Shown piece by piece: positions 36,696 through 44,308 of a stretch of DNA of 64,000 nt. The notes under the pieces are model-generated. The model saw only the letters and a program-made list of their open reading frames with translations, was not told where the DNA came from and made no database searches. Source of the DNA: AC-32 sp963717725. Lineage in GTDB: Bacteria; Actinomycetota; Thermoleophilia; Gaiellales; Gaiellaceae. Both the position numbers and the translations under genes were made by a program. The DNA is taken from the NCBI GenBank assembly GCA_963717725.1, contig CAVQWS010000025.1:186001-250000 (forward strand), in the 5' to 3' direction. The first letter of the stretch is position 1. Every line of letters starts with the position of its first letter.

Positions 36696-38182
36696 TCGCC
36701 TCGCTCGCCACCCCGCACATCGACTGGTTCGCGCTCTCGCCGGCCCTGGCGCTGCTCGCGGCCGGCGCGGTCAACCTGCTCTGCGCGGTCACCGTCCCGC
36801 GCGGCGACCGGCGAGTCGTCACCTCGATCGTCTGCGCATTCGGCTTCGCGGGCGCGCTCGTCGCCGCCGCGCTGCTCTTCGCCGACAGCGCCAACGGTCA
36901 CGGTGTGATCGCCGACGTGATCCAGCGCGACCGGCTCGGCGCGCTGACGACGATGATCATCGCCGGCTCCGGCCTCCTCGCTGTCGGCACCTCGTTCGCC
37001 GAGCCCATGAGCGACGACCACGTCGCCGAGTACTACGCGCTGCTGGCCTGGGCCGGCGCGGGCATGGCCTTCCTCAGCACGACCAGCACGCTGATGACGC
37101 TCTTCCTCGGGCTGGAGTGGTTCTCGATCTGCCTCTACATCCTCTGCGCGATCGACCGCGAGCTCGCCGGCTCGCTCGAGGCCGGGCTCAAGTACCTGAT
37201 CGTCGGCGGCTTCGGCTCGGCGATGCTGCTCTTCGGCTCGGCGCTCGTCTACGGCGCCACCGGCAAGCTCGAGTTCCACGAGATCGCCCAGGTCGTCCAG
37301 CAGCAGGGGCTCAGCCACGACGCGCTGCTCGTGGCCGGTCTCGCGCTCATGATCGGCGGGCTCGGCTTCAAGGCCTCGGCGGCGCCGTTCCACATGTGGA
37401 CGCCCGATGTCTACGAAGGCGCGCCTACGCCGGTGACTGCGTTCATGTCGGCCGCGACCAAGGCGGTCGCGTTAGTCCTGATGCTGCGGGTGCTGACGAC
37501 CGCCTTCCCGCAGGAGGCGCACCTCTGGACGATTGCCGTCGCCGTGATGGCCTGCGCCTCGCTCGCGGTGGGGAACCTGGCTGCGCTCGTGCAGACGGGC
37601 ATCAAACGGATGCTGGCGTACTCCTCGATCTCGCATGCCGGCTTCATGCTGATCGCGATCGCCGCGAACAACGCGCTCGGTGGCCGCGCGCTGCTCTACT
37701 ACCTGATCCCGTACTGCGCGATGTCGGTCGGCTCGTTCGCTGTCGTCGCCGCACGCGAGCGCGAGCTGAACCGGCCGGTGACGATCCAGAACCTGGCCGG
37801 CTTCGGCTGGGAGCGGCCGCTGCTCGGCGGCGGGATGACGGTCTTCATGCTCGGCTTCGCGGGCTTCCCGCTGACCGGCGGCTTCGTCGGCAAGTTCTAT
37901 CTCTTCTCCGCCGCGTACGACCGCGGCTGGACCTGGCTCGTGATCGTCGGCGTGGCCGCGACTGCGGTCAGCCTCTACTACTACCTGGGCGTGATCCGGG
38001 CGATGTACTTCCGCCCCTCGGAGGAGCTGCAGCTGGCGCCGGTGGCCGGCGGGTCGCCGCCGCGCGAGCTGCTGCTGCAGAGCGCCGTGGCCGCCGCGAT
38101 CGCGGTCACGGTCGGCTCCTTCTTCGCCGTCGAGCCGCTGATCGAGGCCGCGAAGCACGCAACCGAAGCGCTCTTCCTCTAG
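36692..38182 (+). CDS. nuoN: NADH-quinone oxidoreductase subunit N
   Basis: Third antiporter-like pump subunit and last gene of the nuo operon, 496 residues. MTLFLGLEWFSICLYILCA carries the conserved Glu; GLGFKASAAPFHMWTPDVYEGAPTPVTAFMSAATK and AYSSISHAGFMLIAIA are diagnostic. GTG overlaps nuoM. No terminator hairpin follows; the fluoride riboswitch begins 19 bases downstream, so read-through into crcB would pass through the aptamer. Confidence 0.96.
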   Translation: MIASLATPHIDWFALSPALALLAAGAVNLLCAVTVPRGDRRVVTSIVCAFGFAGALVAAALLFADSANGHGVIADVIQRDRLGALTTMIIAGSGLLAVGTSFAEPMSDDHVAEYYALLAWAGAGMAFLSTTSTLMTLFLGLEWFSICLYILCAIDRELAGSLEAGLKYLIVGGFGSAMLLFGSALVYGATGKLEFHEIAQVVQQQGLSHDALLVAGLALMIGGLGFKASAAPFHMWTPDVYEGAPTPVTAFMSAATKAVALVLMLRVLTTAFPQEAHLWTIAVAVMACASLAVGNLAALVQTGIKRMLAYSSISHAGFMLIAIAANNALGGRALLYYLIPYCAMSVGSFAVVAARERELNRPVTIQNLAGFGWERPLLGGGMTVFMLGFAGFPLTGGFVGKFYLFSAAYDRGWTWLVIVGVAATAVSLYYYLGVIRAMYFRPSEELQLAPVAGGSPPRELLLQSAVAAAIAVTVGSFFAVEPLIEAAKHATEALFL

Positions 38183-38200
38183 GCTCCGGCCGCGACAACC

Positions 38201-38250
38201 GGGCGATGGGGCCCGCCTTCAACCGCCGCGACGGCTGATGGCTCCTACGG
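38201..38250 (+). promoter_or_regulatory. Fluoride riboswitch (crcB motif)
   Basis: The 50 bases match the known fluoride aptamer closely by eye: a 5' segment GGGCGATGGGGCCCGCC, a short linker, a small hairpin GCCG-CGA-CGGC, and the highly conserved 3' segment GGCTGATGGCTCCTAC. The Thermotoga petrophila aptamer has the same order (GGGCGATGAGGCCCGCC, hairpin, GGGCTGATGGCCTCTAC). It lies immediately upstream of a FluC/CrcB gene, the usual target. Established knowledge: fluoride binding turns expression on. An expression platform is not obvious; the ribosome site at 38254-38260 lies 4 bases after the aptamer, which suggests control of translation initiation. Confidence 0.93.
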
Positions 38251-38267
38251 ACGAAAGGAGCCTCGCC

Positions 38268-38642
38268 TTGCTGCTCGTCATCGCCGTGGCCCTGGGAGGA
38301 GCCGCCGGTGCGCTCGCGCGCTACGGCCTCGACCGCCTGATCGAGCACCACGTCGTGACCGTCTTCCCGTGGAGCACGTTCACGATCAACATCACCGGCT
38401 GCTTCGTCGCCGGACTGGCCGTCGCCGCGCTGGTCGACCGACATGACCTGCCGGCCTGGGTCCGAACCGGGGTCGTCGTCGGCTTCCTCGGCGCCTATAC
38501 GACCTTCTCGACCTTCGCGCAGGAGTCGCGCGACCTGTTCGTGGGCGGCCACGTCTCGCTGGCAGCAGTGAACGCGACCGCGAGCGTCGTCGTGGGCGTG
38601 ATGGCCGTCGCCGCGGGGACCGGAGTCGGCCGGCTGCTCTAG
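38268..38642 (+). CDS. crcB: Fluoride exporter FluC/CrcB
   Basis: Dual-topology fluoride channel with four helices. Motifs: LGGAAGALARYGLDRL, PWSTFTINITGCFVAGL (the Asn and Gly of the pore) and GFLGAYTTFSTFAQE with the Phe-box and the central Na+-binding T/S. The start I choose is TTG at 38268, because AAAGGAG lies 7 bases before it and the protein then begins MLLVIAVALGG. An in-frame ATG at 38238 is part of the conserved riboswitch core and would add ten untypical residues. Length 124 residues. The stop overlaps the convergent gene at 38639. Confidence 0.95.
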   Translation: MLLVIAVALGGAAGALARYGLDRLIEHHVVTVFPWSTFTINITGCFVAGLAVAALVDRHDLPAWVRTGVVVGFLGAYTTFSTFAQESRDLFVGGHVSLAAVNATASVVVGVMAVAAGTGVGRLL

Positions 38643-38983
38643 CGGCCGCGGAGCTCGGCGGCCGCGGCCACCACGGCCTGGACGCAGAAGACGGCCAGGC
38701 AGGCGAGCAGGGCCGAACGGGCAGCCGCAGGGACGACGCCCTCCGCGACCGCCGGCGCACGGGCTGCCGACCCGACCACCACGAGGGCGAGCACGATCGT
38801 CCAGAGCAGGGCGTGCAGGTGCTCGTTCTTGCCGTCGAGCACGTGGCCGAAGGCCTCGAGCGCCGCGACCGCCGCCGCCGGCACGGCGAGCAGGAGCGCG
38901 TAGAACGCGAGCCCGTGGATCCCGGCGCCGTCCGCCGCTGCCGCTGCGATCACGAGCCCCACGGGTACCACCCGGCGCGTCAT
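38639..38983 (-). CDS. Small integral membrane protein
   Basis: A 114-residue Ala/Val-rich protein with about four helices: VPVGLVIAAAAADG, GLAFYALLLAVPAAAVAALEAFG, LHALLWTIVLALVVVGSAA and ARSALLACLAVFCVQAVVAAAA. A short charged loop (LDGKNEHLH) lies between helices two and three. ATG at 38983. It is convergent with crcB and divergent from the hydrolase at 39055. No family recognised. Confidence 0.55.
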   Translation of the reverse strand: MTRRVVPVGLVIAAAAADGAGIHGLAFYALLLAVPAAAVAALEAFGHVLDGKNEHLHALLWTIVLALVVVGSAARAPAVAEGVVPAAARSALLACLAVFCVQAVVAAAAELRGR

Positions 38984-39054
38984 GGGCAGGTGTTCGGCGC
39001 CCGCTCCGAGGGTCCTTCGTTACGCTCAGCGAACCTATGAGAGAGGAGCGCTGA

Positions 39055-39750
39055 ATGGCCGATGTGCCGGTGACGTGGCTGGGTCACGGGAGCTTCCGCG
39101 TCGACTCACCGGGGGGCAAGCGGATCTACATCGACCCCTGGCTGGGCAACCCGAAATGCCCCGACTCCGAGAAGGAGCCCGAGCGGATCGACGTGATCGC
39201 GATCACGCACGGACACGGCGACCACGTCGGCGAGACGGTGGAGCTGAGCAAGCAGTTCAAGCCGCAGGCGGTCGTGGCGAACGTCGAGCTCAAGGCCTGG
39301 CTGGAGAAGCAGGGGGCGGAGCTGGACGATCTGCCGGGCTCGAACAAGGGCGGCACGGTCGAGGTCGACGGGGTGAAGGTGACGCTGGTGAATGCCTTCC
39401 ACTCGAGCGGCTCGGACGACGGCGACTACTTGGGCGAGGCCGCCGGGATCGTGCTCGAGCTCGAGAACGGGACGAAGCTCTACTTCGCCGGCGACACCTG
39501 CGTCTTCGGCGACATGCAGCTGATCGCGCGGATCTACTCGCCCGATGTGGCGATCCTGCCGATCGGCGGTCACTTCACGATGGACCCGCGCGAGGCTGGG
39601 GTCGCGCTCGAGCTGCTCGGCACGAAGCGCTGCATCCCCTGCCATTACGGAACGTTCCCGCTGCTGGCCCACACGCCCGACGAGCTGCGCAAGGAAGCGC
39701 CGGACGTCGAGGTGATCGAGCTGCAGCCCGGGGAGACGACCACGGTTTGA
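39055..39750 (+). CDS. Metal-dependent hydrolase, UPF0173 / beta-lactamase fold
   Basis: A 231-residue metallo-beta-lactamase-fold protein of the YtkL/UPF0173 type. It starts VTWLGHGSFRVDSPGGKRIYIDPWL, has the metal site THGHGDHVGE (about residues 52-61), an Asp ligand in LYFAGDTCVFGDM and a late His in ILPIGGHFTMDPREA plus CIPCHYGTFP. ATG follows GAGAGGAG. The substrate of the family is not established. Translationally coupled to the small gene downstream (TTGA overlap). Confidence 0.87.
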   Translation: MADVPVTWLGHGSFRVDSPGGKRIYIDPWLGNPKCPDSEKEPERIDVIAITHGHGDHVGETVELSKQFKPQAVVANVELKAWLEKQGAELDDLPGSNKGGTVEVDGVKVTLVNAFHSSGSDDGDYLGEAAGIVLELENGTKLYFAGDTCVFGDMQLIARIYSPDVAILPIGGHFTMDPREAGVALELLGTKRCIPCHYGTFPLLAHTPDELRKEAPDVEVIELQPGETTTV

Positions 39751-40022
39751 GGCAACGCTGGTTCGGCGCCACGGGCCTTCAGGTCCCCGAGATCGCGGTC
39801 GAAGGCGAGCTCGAGCTCGGAGACGCGCTGGTGCTGGACGACGTCTCGGACGAGGCTGCGCTGAAGCAGGCGCACGAACACGGCCGCGCGATCGTCGTAC
39901 GGGCGAGCTCCGCCGAGGAGGTGAAGGCGGCGCTCAGCCGGCCCGAGGTCGCCTCGGTGCTCGTCCCCGCCGACAAGCGTGAGCTGCTGGAGCTCGACCT
40001 GACGGAGCTCACCTACGGTTAG
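39747..40022 (+). CDS. Small hypothetical protein
   Basis: A 91-residue acidic, Leu/Ala/Val-rich protein (GELELGDALVLDDVSDEAAL, EHGRAIVVRASSAEEVKAAL, VLVPADKRELLELDLTELTYG). The alternation of helices and short strands suggests a small alpha/beta fold. TTG at 39747 overlaps the stop of the upstream hydrolase (TTGA). No family recognised. Confidence 0.5.
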   Translation: MRQRWFGATGLQVPEIAVEGELELGDALVLDDVSDEAALKQAHEHGRAIVVRASSAEEVKAALSRPEVASVLVPADKRELLELDLTELTYG

Positions 40023-40854
40023 GGTCGCCACCTACTCGATCGCCGCCTGCGACCTCGACGCGGGACAGTGGGGCGTCGCCACGCAGTCGAAGTTCCTCGG
40101 GGTTGGCTCCGTTGTCCCGTGGGCCGAGCCTCAGGTCGGCGCGATCGCGACCCAGGCCTACGCAAACCCCCGCTACGGGCCCGACGGGCTCGCGCTGCTG
40201 CGGGAGGCAGCGAGCGCAGAGGAGGTCGTCGAGCGCCTGACGCAGGCCGACGACGGCCGCGACCACCGCCAGCTCGGCGTGGTCGACGGCAAGGGCGGCA
40301 GCGCCAGCTTCACCGGCTCGGAGTGCATGGACTGGGCCGGCGGCCGCACCGGGCCGTGCTACGCGGCGCAGGGGAACATCCTCGTCTCGGCCGAGACGGT
40401 CGACGCGATCGCGGAGAGCTTCGAGCGGACCCCAGGCGCGCCGCTCGCCGAGCGGCTGATCGACTGCCTCGACGCGGCGCAGGCGGCGGGCGGCGACCGG
40501 CGCGGCCAGCAGTCCGCCGCCCTGATCGTGGTCGAGCGCGACGCCGGTTATGCGGGCCTCTCCGACAGCATCGTCGACCTACGCGTGGACGAGCACGAGC
40601 GACCGCTCGAGGAGCTGCGGCGCATCTACGGCATGCACCAGGCGATCTTCGGCAAGACACCCGAACGGCTCTGGCTCGACGTCGACGACGAGCTCGCCGC
40701 CGAGCTGCGCGAGCGACTCGCCCGGCTCGGCTTCGATGGCGACCTAGACGCGGCCTTCAACGCCTGGGCGGGGAAGGAGAACTTGGAAGAGCGCGTTGAC
40801 GGGGTAGAGCGCGTCGACCCGGTCGTGCTCGACGAGCTGAGGAGGCAGACGTGA
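40018..40854 (+). CDS. DUF1028 family protein (Ntn-hydrolase-like)
   Basis: About 277 residues beginning VATYSIAACDLDAGQWGVATQ, then SKFLGVGSVVPWAEPQVGAIATQAYANPRYGPDGL, which is the unmistakable DUF1028 N-terminus. EVVERLTQADDGRDHRQLGVVDGKG and GGDRRGQQSAALIVV also fit. The C-terminal 80 residues (RIYGMHQAIFGKTPERL onward) look like a separate helical domain. The frame is closed by TGA at 40000, and no ATG, GTG or TTG lies between it and the conserved N-terminus; GTT at 40018 or another unusual codon must start it, or a base is wrong. The first GTG (40279) would remove conserved sequence. Its stop overlaps the cupin gene GTG. Confidence 0.8.
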   Translation, partial: VRVATYSIAACDLDAGQWGVATQSKFLGVGSVVPWAEPQVGAIATQAYANPRYGPDGLALLREAASAEEVVERLTQADDGRDHRQLGVVDGKGGSASFTGSECMDWAGGRTGPCYAAQGNILVSAETVDAIAESFERTPGAPLAERLIDCLDAAQAAGGDRRGQQSAALIVVERDAGYAGLSDSIVDLRVDEHERPLEELRRIYGMHQAIFGKTPERLWLDVDDELAAELRERLARLGFDGDLDAAFNAWAGKENLEERVDGVERVDPVVLDELRRQT

Positions 40855-41522
40855 GCGGAAGGATCGCCCGGATCGACGAGCTGGAGCTCTTCCCGATCGA
40901 GGGCCAGGAAGGCCTGACCTGGCGGCCGGTCCGCCGCCACTTCGACATCCAGGCCTTCGGCGTCAACGCGTACACCGCCGACGAGGCGGGGAAGCGCGTG
41001 GTCGAGGAGCACCGCGAGGAGGGCGGGCACGAGGAGCTGTACGTCGTCCTCTCCGGCCGCGCGCTCTTCATGCTCGACGGCGAGGAGCACGACGCGCCGG
41101 CCGGCACGCTCGTCCACTGCCCGCCCGGCACGCCGCGCGGCGCCGTGGCTGCGGAGGCCGGGACGACCGTGCTCGGAATCGGCGCCAAGCCCGGCGAGGT
41201 CTTCGCGCCGTCCGGCTGGGAGTGGACGTTCGCCGGCATGTCGCTGCTCAGCCAGGGCCAGGAGGAAGCCGCGCGGCGCGAGTTCGACGCCGGGATCGAG
41301 GCCTACCCGGACGCCTGGCAGGGCTACTACAACCTCGCCTGCGTGGAGGCCAAGCTCGGGAACCGCGACCTCGCGCTCGCCCAGCTGCGGCGCGCGGCCG
41401 AGATCGACCAGGAGGTCGTCTCGAAATACGCGCCCGAGGACGAGGACTTCGCCTCGCTGTACGACGACAAGGAATTTCTAGCGATCACCGGGCAGGCGCA
41501 GCCCAGCAGCTCGGGCTCGTAA
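40851..41522 (+). CDS. Cupin domain protein with a C-terminal TPR-like module
   Basis: A 223-residue protein. Residues about 55-110 form a cupin: EEHREEGGHEELYVVLSGRALFMLDGEEHDAPAGTLVHCPPGTPRG, with the His/Glu metal-type residues of motif 1 and the Pro-Gly-x6-G and PPGTPH-like region of motif 2. From about 130 the sequence becomes TPR-like: GMSLLSQGQEEAARREFDAGIEAYPDAWQGYYNLACVEAKLGNRDLALAQLRRAAEID. Start is GTG overlapping the DUF1028 stop. The combination is uncommon; ligand and partner unknown. Its end overlaps the convergent Ldh-like gene by 45 bases. Confidence 0.78.
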   Translation: MSGRIARIDELELFPIEGQEGLTWRPVRRHFDIQAFGVNAYTADEAGKRVVEEHREEGGHEELYVVLSGRALFMLDGEEHDAPAGTLVHCPPGTPRGAVAAEAGTTVLGIGAKPGEVFAPSGWEWTFAGMSLLSQGQEEAARREFDAGIEAYPDAWQGYYNLACVEAKLGNRDLALAQLRRAAEIDQEVVSKYAPEDEDFASLYDDKEFLAITGQAQPSSSGS

Positions 41523-42254
41523 CGCCGGCAGCGGGTCGGCTTCCGGCCGCGCCACGAGCAGCACCGCACCGTGCCCGGCCTCAGCGACCAGCGAGTCCAC
41601 TAGTAGTTGCAGCCCGACCGCGAGCGCGAACGCCTTGTGCGCGCGCTCGCCGCCGAAGGGCACGAGCTCGTCCTCGGCCGCCTCACCAGCGAGCACCTCG
41701 CCGTAGGTGACGCGGCCCATCGAGACGTCGCTGACGAGCGGCTCGCCCTCAGACGAGGGAATTGCGATCGCCAGCGGGTTCGTGCCCGTCAGCTTCGGCC
41801 CGCCCTCGGGATGGCCGAGCCGCGCGGGCGAGGTGGCGCTCAGCGCGGCGACGAGCCCGCCGGCCGCAAGCTTCCGGCCCCAGTAGCCGAGCATCCCGGT
41901 CGGGAAGGTCCGCTGCGCGACGACCAGGCGCGCGTGCTCGGGCGGGTCGGCCAGCTGCGCGTCGACGATCGCGGCGAGCGTCAGGTAGCCGAGCGCGCCG
42001 TTGCCGTCCCAGCGCTCGTAGCCGGGCTCACTCATGAGCCGCTGGGGCCGCGCCGAGGGATCGAGCTCGAACGGCCGCGTCGCGAGCCACTCGACCCGCG
42101 AGAGGCCATGACCGGTCTTGCCGCGCCGCTCCGCGTCGAGAAAGTGGTCGGCGAGCGTGCGAGCGTCGGCCTCCTCGAAGCCGAGCCCCGTCAGCGTCTC
42201 CAGCACCTCGCGTTCGTCCACGTTCACGAAATCCTTACGGGTTGGCACAGCCAT
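41478..42254 (-). CDS. Malate/L-lactate dehydrogenase family oxidoreductase (short)
   Basis: NAD(P)-dependent oxidoreductase of the Ldh2/YlbC family. Recognised by LDAERRGKTGHGLSRVEWL (the family motif is RGxDSHGVxRL with the catalytic His), GNGALGYLTL, and GPKLTGTNPLAIAIPSSEGEPLVSDVSMGRVTYGEVL. At 258 residues it is well below the usual 330-350; the nicotinamide-domain part is condensed and it ends at LRLPGDR without the typical tail. The ATG at 42254 is chosen over an upstream frame extension because MAVPTRKDFVNVDE fits the family start. Substrate unknown; possibly a reduced-function member. Confidence 0.75.
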   Translation of the reverse strand: MAVPTRKDFVNVDEREVLETLTGLGFEEADARTLADHFLDAERRGKTGHGLSRVEWLATRPFELDPSARPQRLMSEPGYERWDGNGALGYLTLAAIVDAQLADPPEHARLVVAQRTFPTGMLGYWGRKLAAGGLVAALSATSPARLGHPEGGPKLTGTNPLAIAIPSSEGEPLVSDVSMGRVTYGEVLAGEAAEDELVPFGGERAHKAFALAVGLQLLVDSLVAEAGHGAVLLVARPEADPLPALRARAAGLRLPGDR

Positions 42255-42283
42255 CGGCGCGGAAGCACCGTCTAAGTCTCTGG

Positions 42284-42328
42284 TTTCAGTGGGGGCTCCA
42301 CACAAGGAGGCCCCGGGGTCCACTGGAA
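42284..42328 (+). other. Predicted stem-loop in a divergent intergenic region
   Basis: Outer stem TTTCAGTGG pairs with CCACTGGAA (one G-T pair) and encloses a second, imperfect stem GGGCTCC/GGAGGCCC around loop ACACAA. Together with the following hairpin it could form a small structured RNA. I match it to no known RNA family. Confidence 0.35.
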
Positions 42329-42332
42329 CACT

Positions 42333-42359
42333 CGGAGGGCGCCTTCATGGCGCCCTTCG
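42333..42359 (+). terminator. Terminator-like hairpin
   Basis: Stem CGGAGGGCGCC with loop TTCAT and arm GGCGCCCTTCG, followed by GCTTT. It sits between divergently transcribed genes, where a terminator is not expected unless a short transcript starts nearby. Confidence 0.4.
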
Positions 42360-42370
42360 GCTTTCGCGGC

Positions 42371-42376
42371 TATAAC
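42371..42376 (+). promoter_or_regulatory. Putative -10 box of a leaderless promoter
   Basis: TATAAC six bases before the GTG of the FG-GAP protein gene; no ribosome site in between. Confidence 0.45.
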
Positions 42377-42382
42377 GGCCAG

Positions 42383-43213
42383 GTGAGAACCGCCGCAGCG
42401 CTTGCCGTCGCGCTCGGCGCCGTCATCGTGACGACCGCCGCGGCGGCCCCCAAGGCCCACGTGGAGCGCGCCCGCGCAGGCGCGGTCGAGGCAGTCTTCT
42501 CGTACAGCTACGACGCCGCGGCCTTTCGCTTCACGCGTCAGCGCCTGACGATTGTGCGCGACGGCGTGACGAGCTTCTCGGCCGTGCTGCGCAAGCCTCC
42601 CGGTGGCGGCTTCAACGCCCAGCCGGCCCGCTACTTCCTGCACAAGCGGTCGGTCTTCGTCACCGACGTGGACGGCGACGGCGAGCCCGAGGTCGTGCTC
42701 GACCTCTACTGGGCCGGTGCGCACTGCTGCTGGTACAGCCAGATCTACCGCTACGTGCCCCCGACCGGGCACTACTCCGCGCTCGTCCACGTCTGGGGCA
42801 ACTTCGGCTACGTCTTCGCCGACCTCGACCATGACGGGACGCAGGAGCTCGTCACCCGCGACGACCGCTTCTCGTACGCCTTCGCGAGCTTCGCGGACTC
42901 GCGCTGGCCGGTGCGGATCCTGCGCCTCCGAGCGGTGGGGCTCACCGTCGAGACCCCCACCTACCCCAGTGAGATCGGCCGCGATGCCAACGCGCTCTGG
43001 CACGCGGCGATGAACCCGAAGCGGAAGGGGAGCAACCAGGGAATCGTGGCCGCCTGGGCCGCGGAAGAGTGCATGGTCGGCCACTCCGCGGTTGCGTTCA
43101 GGACGATCGACCGCCTCTCCCGCAGCGGCAAGATCCACGGCGAGCGCACCCGGGTCGCATTCGAGCGGAGGCTGCGCAGCTTCCTGCGGCGGACTGGGTA
43201 CTTGCCTAGCTAA
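42383..43213 (+). CDS. Secreted FG-GAP/VCBS-repeat-like protein
   Basis: Exported protein of 276 residues with signal peptide RTAAALAVALGAVIVTTAAAA. Two calcium-loop motifs of the FG-GAP type are visible: VTDVDGDGEPEVVLDLYWAG and VFADLDHDGTQELVTRDD (about residues 100-165), with a WAGAHCCWYSQIYRY segment between. The rest has no recognised domain. GTG at 42383 is chosen because it gives a proper signal peptide; the frame continues upstream through the terminator-like hairpin. Stop overlaps the convergent mrp gene end by eight bases. Confidence 0.72.
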   Translation: MRTAAALAVALGAVIVTTAAAAPKAHVERARAGAVEAVFSYSYDAAAFRFTRQRLTIVRDGVTSFSAVLRKPPGGGFNAQPARYFLHKRSVFVTDVDGDGEPEVVLDLYWAGAHCCWYSQIYRYVPPTGHYSALVHVWGNFGYVFADLDHDGTQELVTRDDRFSYAFASFADSRWPVRILRLRAVGLTVETPTYPSEIGRDANALWHAAMNPKRKGSNQGIVAAWAAEECMVGHSAVAFRTIDRLSRSGKIHGERTRVAFERRLRSFLRRTGYLPS

Positions 43214-44285
43214 GAACCGGCAGCGACTTCACGATCCCGACGCCCTGCTCGCGCCGGGTGGCCGAGATCGCCTCGGCGATCGCGGTGAGCGCGCGGCCGG
43301 CCTCCGAGTCCGGGTCGCTCTCGACAAGCGGCGTGCCGGCATCGCCGGACTCGCGCAGCCGCGGGTCGAGCGGCACCGTGCCGAGCAGCGGCACCTCGAG
43401 CTCGTCGGCGAGCCGCTTCCCCCCGCCGGTGCCGAAGGTCTCGCCGCTCATGTTCTCGATCACGCCCAGCAGGCGCATGTTCGTCTTGCGCGCCATCAGC
43501 GCGGCACGTGCCGCCACCTCCTGGGCGAGCGGCTGCGGCGTCGTCACGACCACGGCCTCGGCCCGCGGCAGCAGCTGCCCGAGCGAGATCGAGACGTCGC
43601 CGGTGCCCGGCGGCATGTCCACGACGAGCGTGTCGAGCTCGCCCCAGTGCACGTCGGTGAGAAACTGCTCCAGCGCTCGGTGCAGCATCGGGCCGCGCCA
43701 CATCACCGGCTCGTTGTCGTCGAGGAAGAAGCCGATCGACATCAGCTTCAGCTCGCCGCGAACGGGCGGGACGATCATCCGGTCGACCGCGACCGGCTTC
43801 TGGTGGATGCCGAGCAGGTGCGGAATCGAGTGGCCGTAGACGTCGGCATCGAGGATCCCGGTGCGCTGGCCCAGCTTGTCGAACGCGGCCGCGAGGTTGG
43901 CGGAGAGCGTCGACTTGCCGACGCCGCCCTTGCCGCTGGCGACTGCGATCACTCGCGTCTCGCGGTCGAGCTGGATGCCCTTCGTGCGCTCGGTCACCGA
44001 GCCGCGTAGCCGCGCCGTCAGCGCGCTCCGCTCCTCGGGCGTCATCACGCCGAACTCGAGCGAGACGCGCTGTACGCCGTCGACCGGCGCGAGCGCCTGC
44101 GCGACCTGCTGCTCGAAGCTCGAGCGCAGCGGGCAGCCGGCAACCGTGAGCGCGATCCCGACGGTCACGTCGCCGCCTTCGATGCGGACGTCGCGGACCA
44201 TGTCGAGCTCGACCACGTTGCGCTTCAGCTCCGGGTCGATCACCTGCTCGAGCGCCTTCAGGATCTCCTCGCGCTGCGGTTCCAT
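43206..44285 (-). CDS. mrp: Mrp/ApbC/NBP35 family Fe-S cluster carrier ATPase
   Basis: P-loop ATPase that carries [4Fe-4S] clusters. N-terminal MIP18/DUF59 domain (ILKALEQVIDPELKRNVVELDMV, about residues 1-90, with VAGCPL), then the deviant Walker A VASGKGGVGKSTLSANLA, DADVYGHSIPHLLG, MSIGFFLDDNEPVMWRGPMLHRALEQFL and VVDMPPGTGDVSISL. The CxxC seen in many NBP35 proteins near the C-terminus is missing: the stretch IENMSGETFGTGGGKRLAD has no cysteines. Length 359 residues. Probable helper for LipA, NuoB/F/G/I and other Fe-S proteins. Confidence 0.92.
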   Translation of the reverse strand: MEPQREEILKALEQVIDPELKRNVVELDMVRDVRIEGGDVTVGIALTVAGCPLRSSFEQQVAQALAPVDGVQRVSLEFGVMTPEERSALTARLRGSVTERTKGIQLDRETRVIAVASGKGGVGKSTLSANLAAAFDKLGQRTGILDADVYGHSIPHLLGIHQKPVAVDRMIVPPVRGELKLMSIGFFLDDNEPVMWRGPMLHRALEQFLTDVHWGELDTLVVDMPPGTGDVSISLGQLLPRAEAVVVTTPQPLAQEVAARAALMARKTNMRLLGVIENMSGETFGTGGGKRLADELEVPLLGTVPLDPRLRESGDAGTPLVESDPDSEAGRALTAIAEAISATRREQGVGIVKSLPVLS

Positions 44286-44308
44286 GGCCGGAGCGTAGCC
44301 CTACGGCT

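Noticed and set aside
38238..38267. ATG at 38238 as the crcB start
   Set aside because: This ATG is part of the conserved fluoride riboswitch core and has no ribosome site; TTG at 38268 does.
42255..42290. GGAAGCA-containing stretch as a possible SRP RNA
   Set aside because: The partner loop GGUCAGG and the long helix of bacterial SRP RNA are not there.
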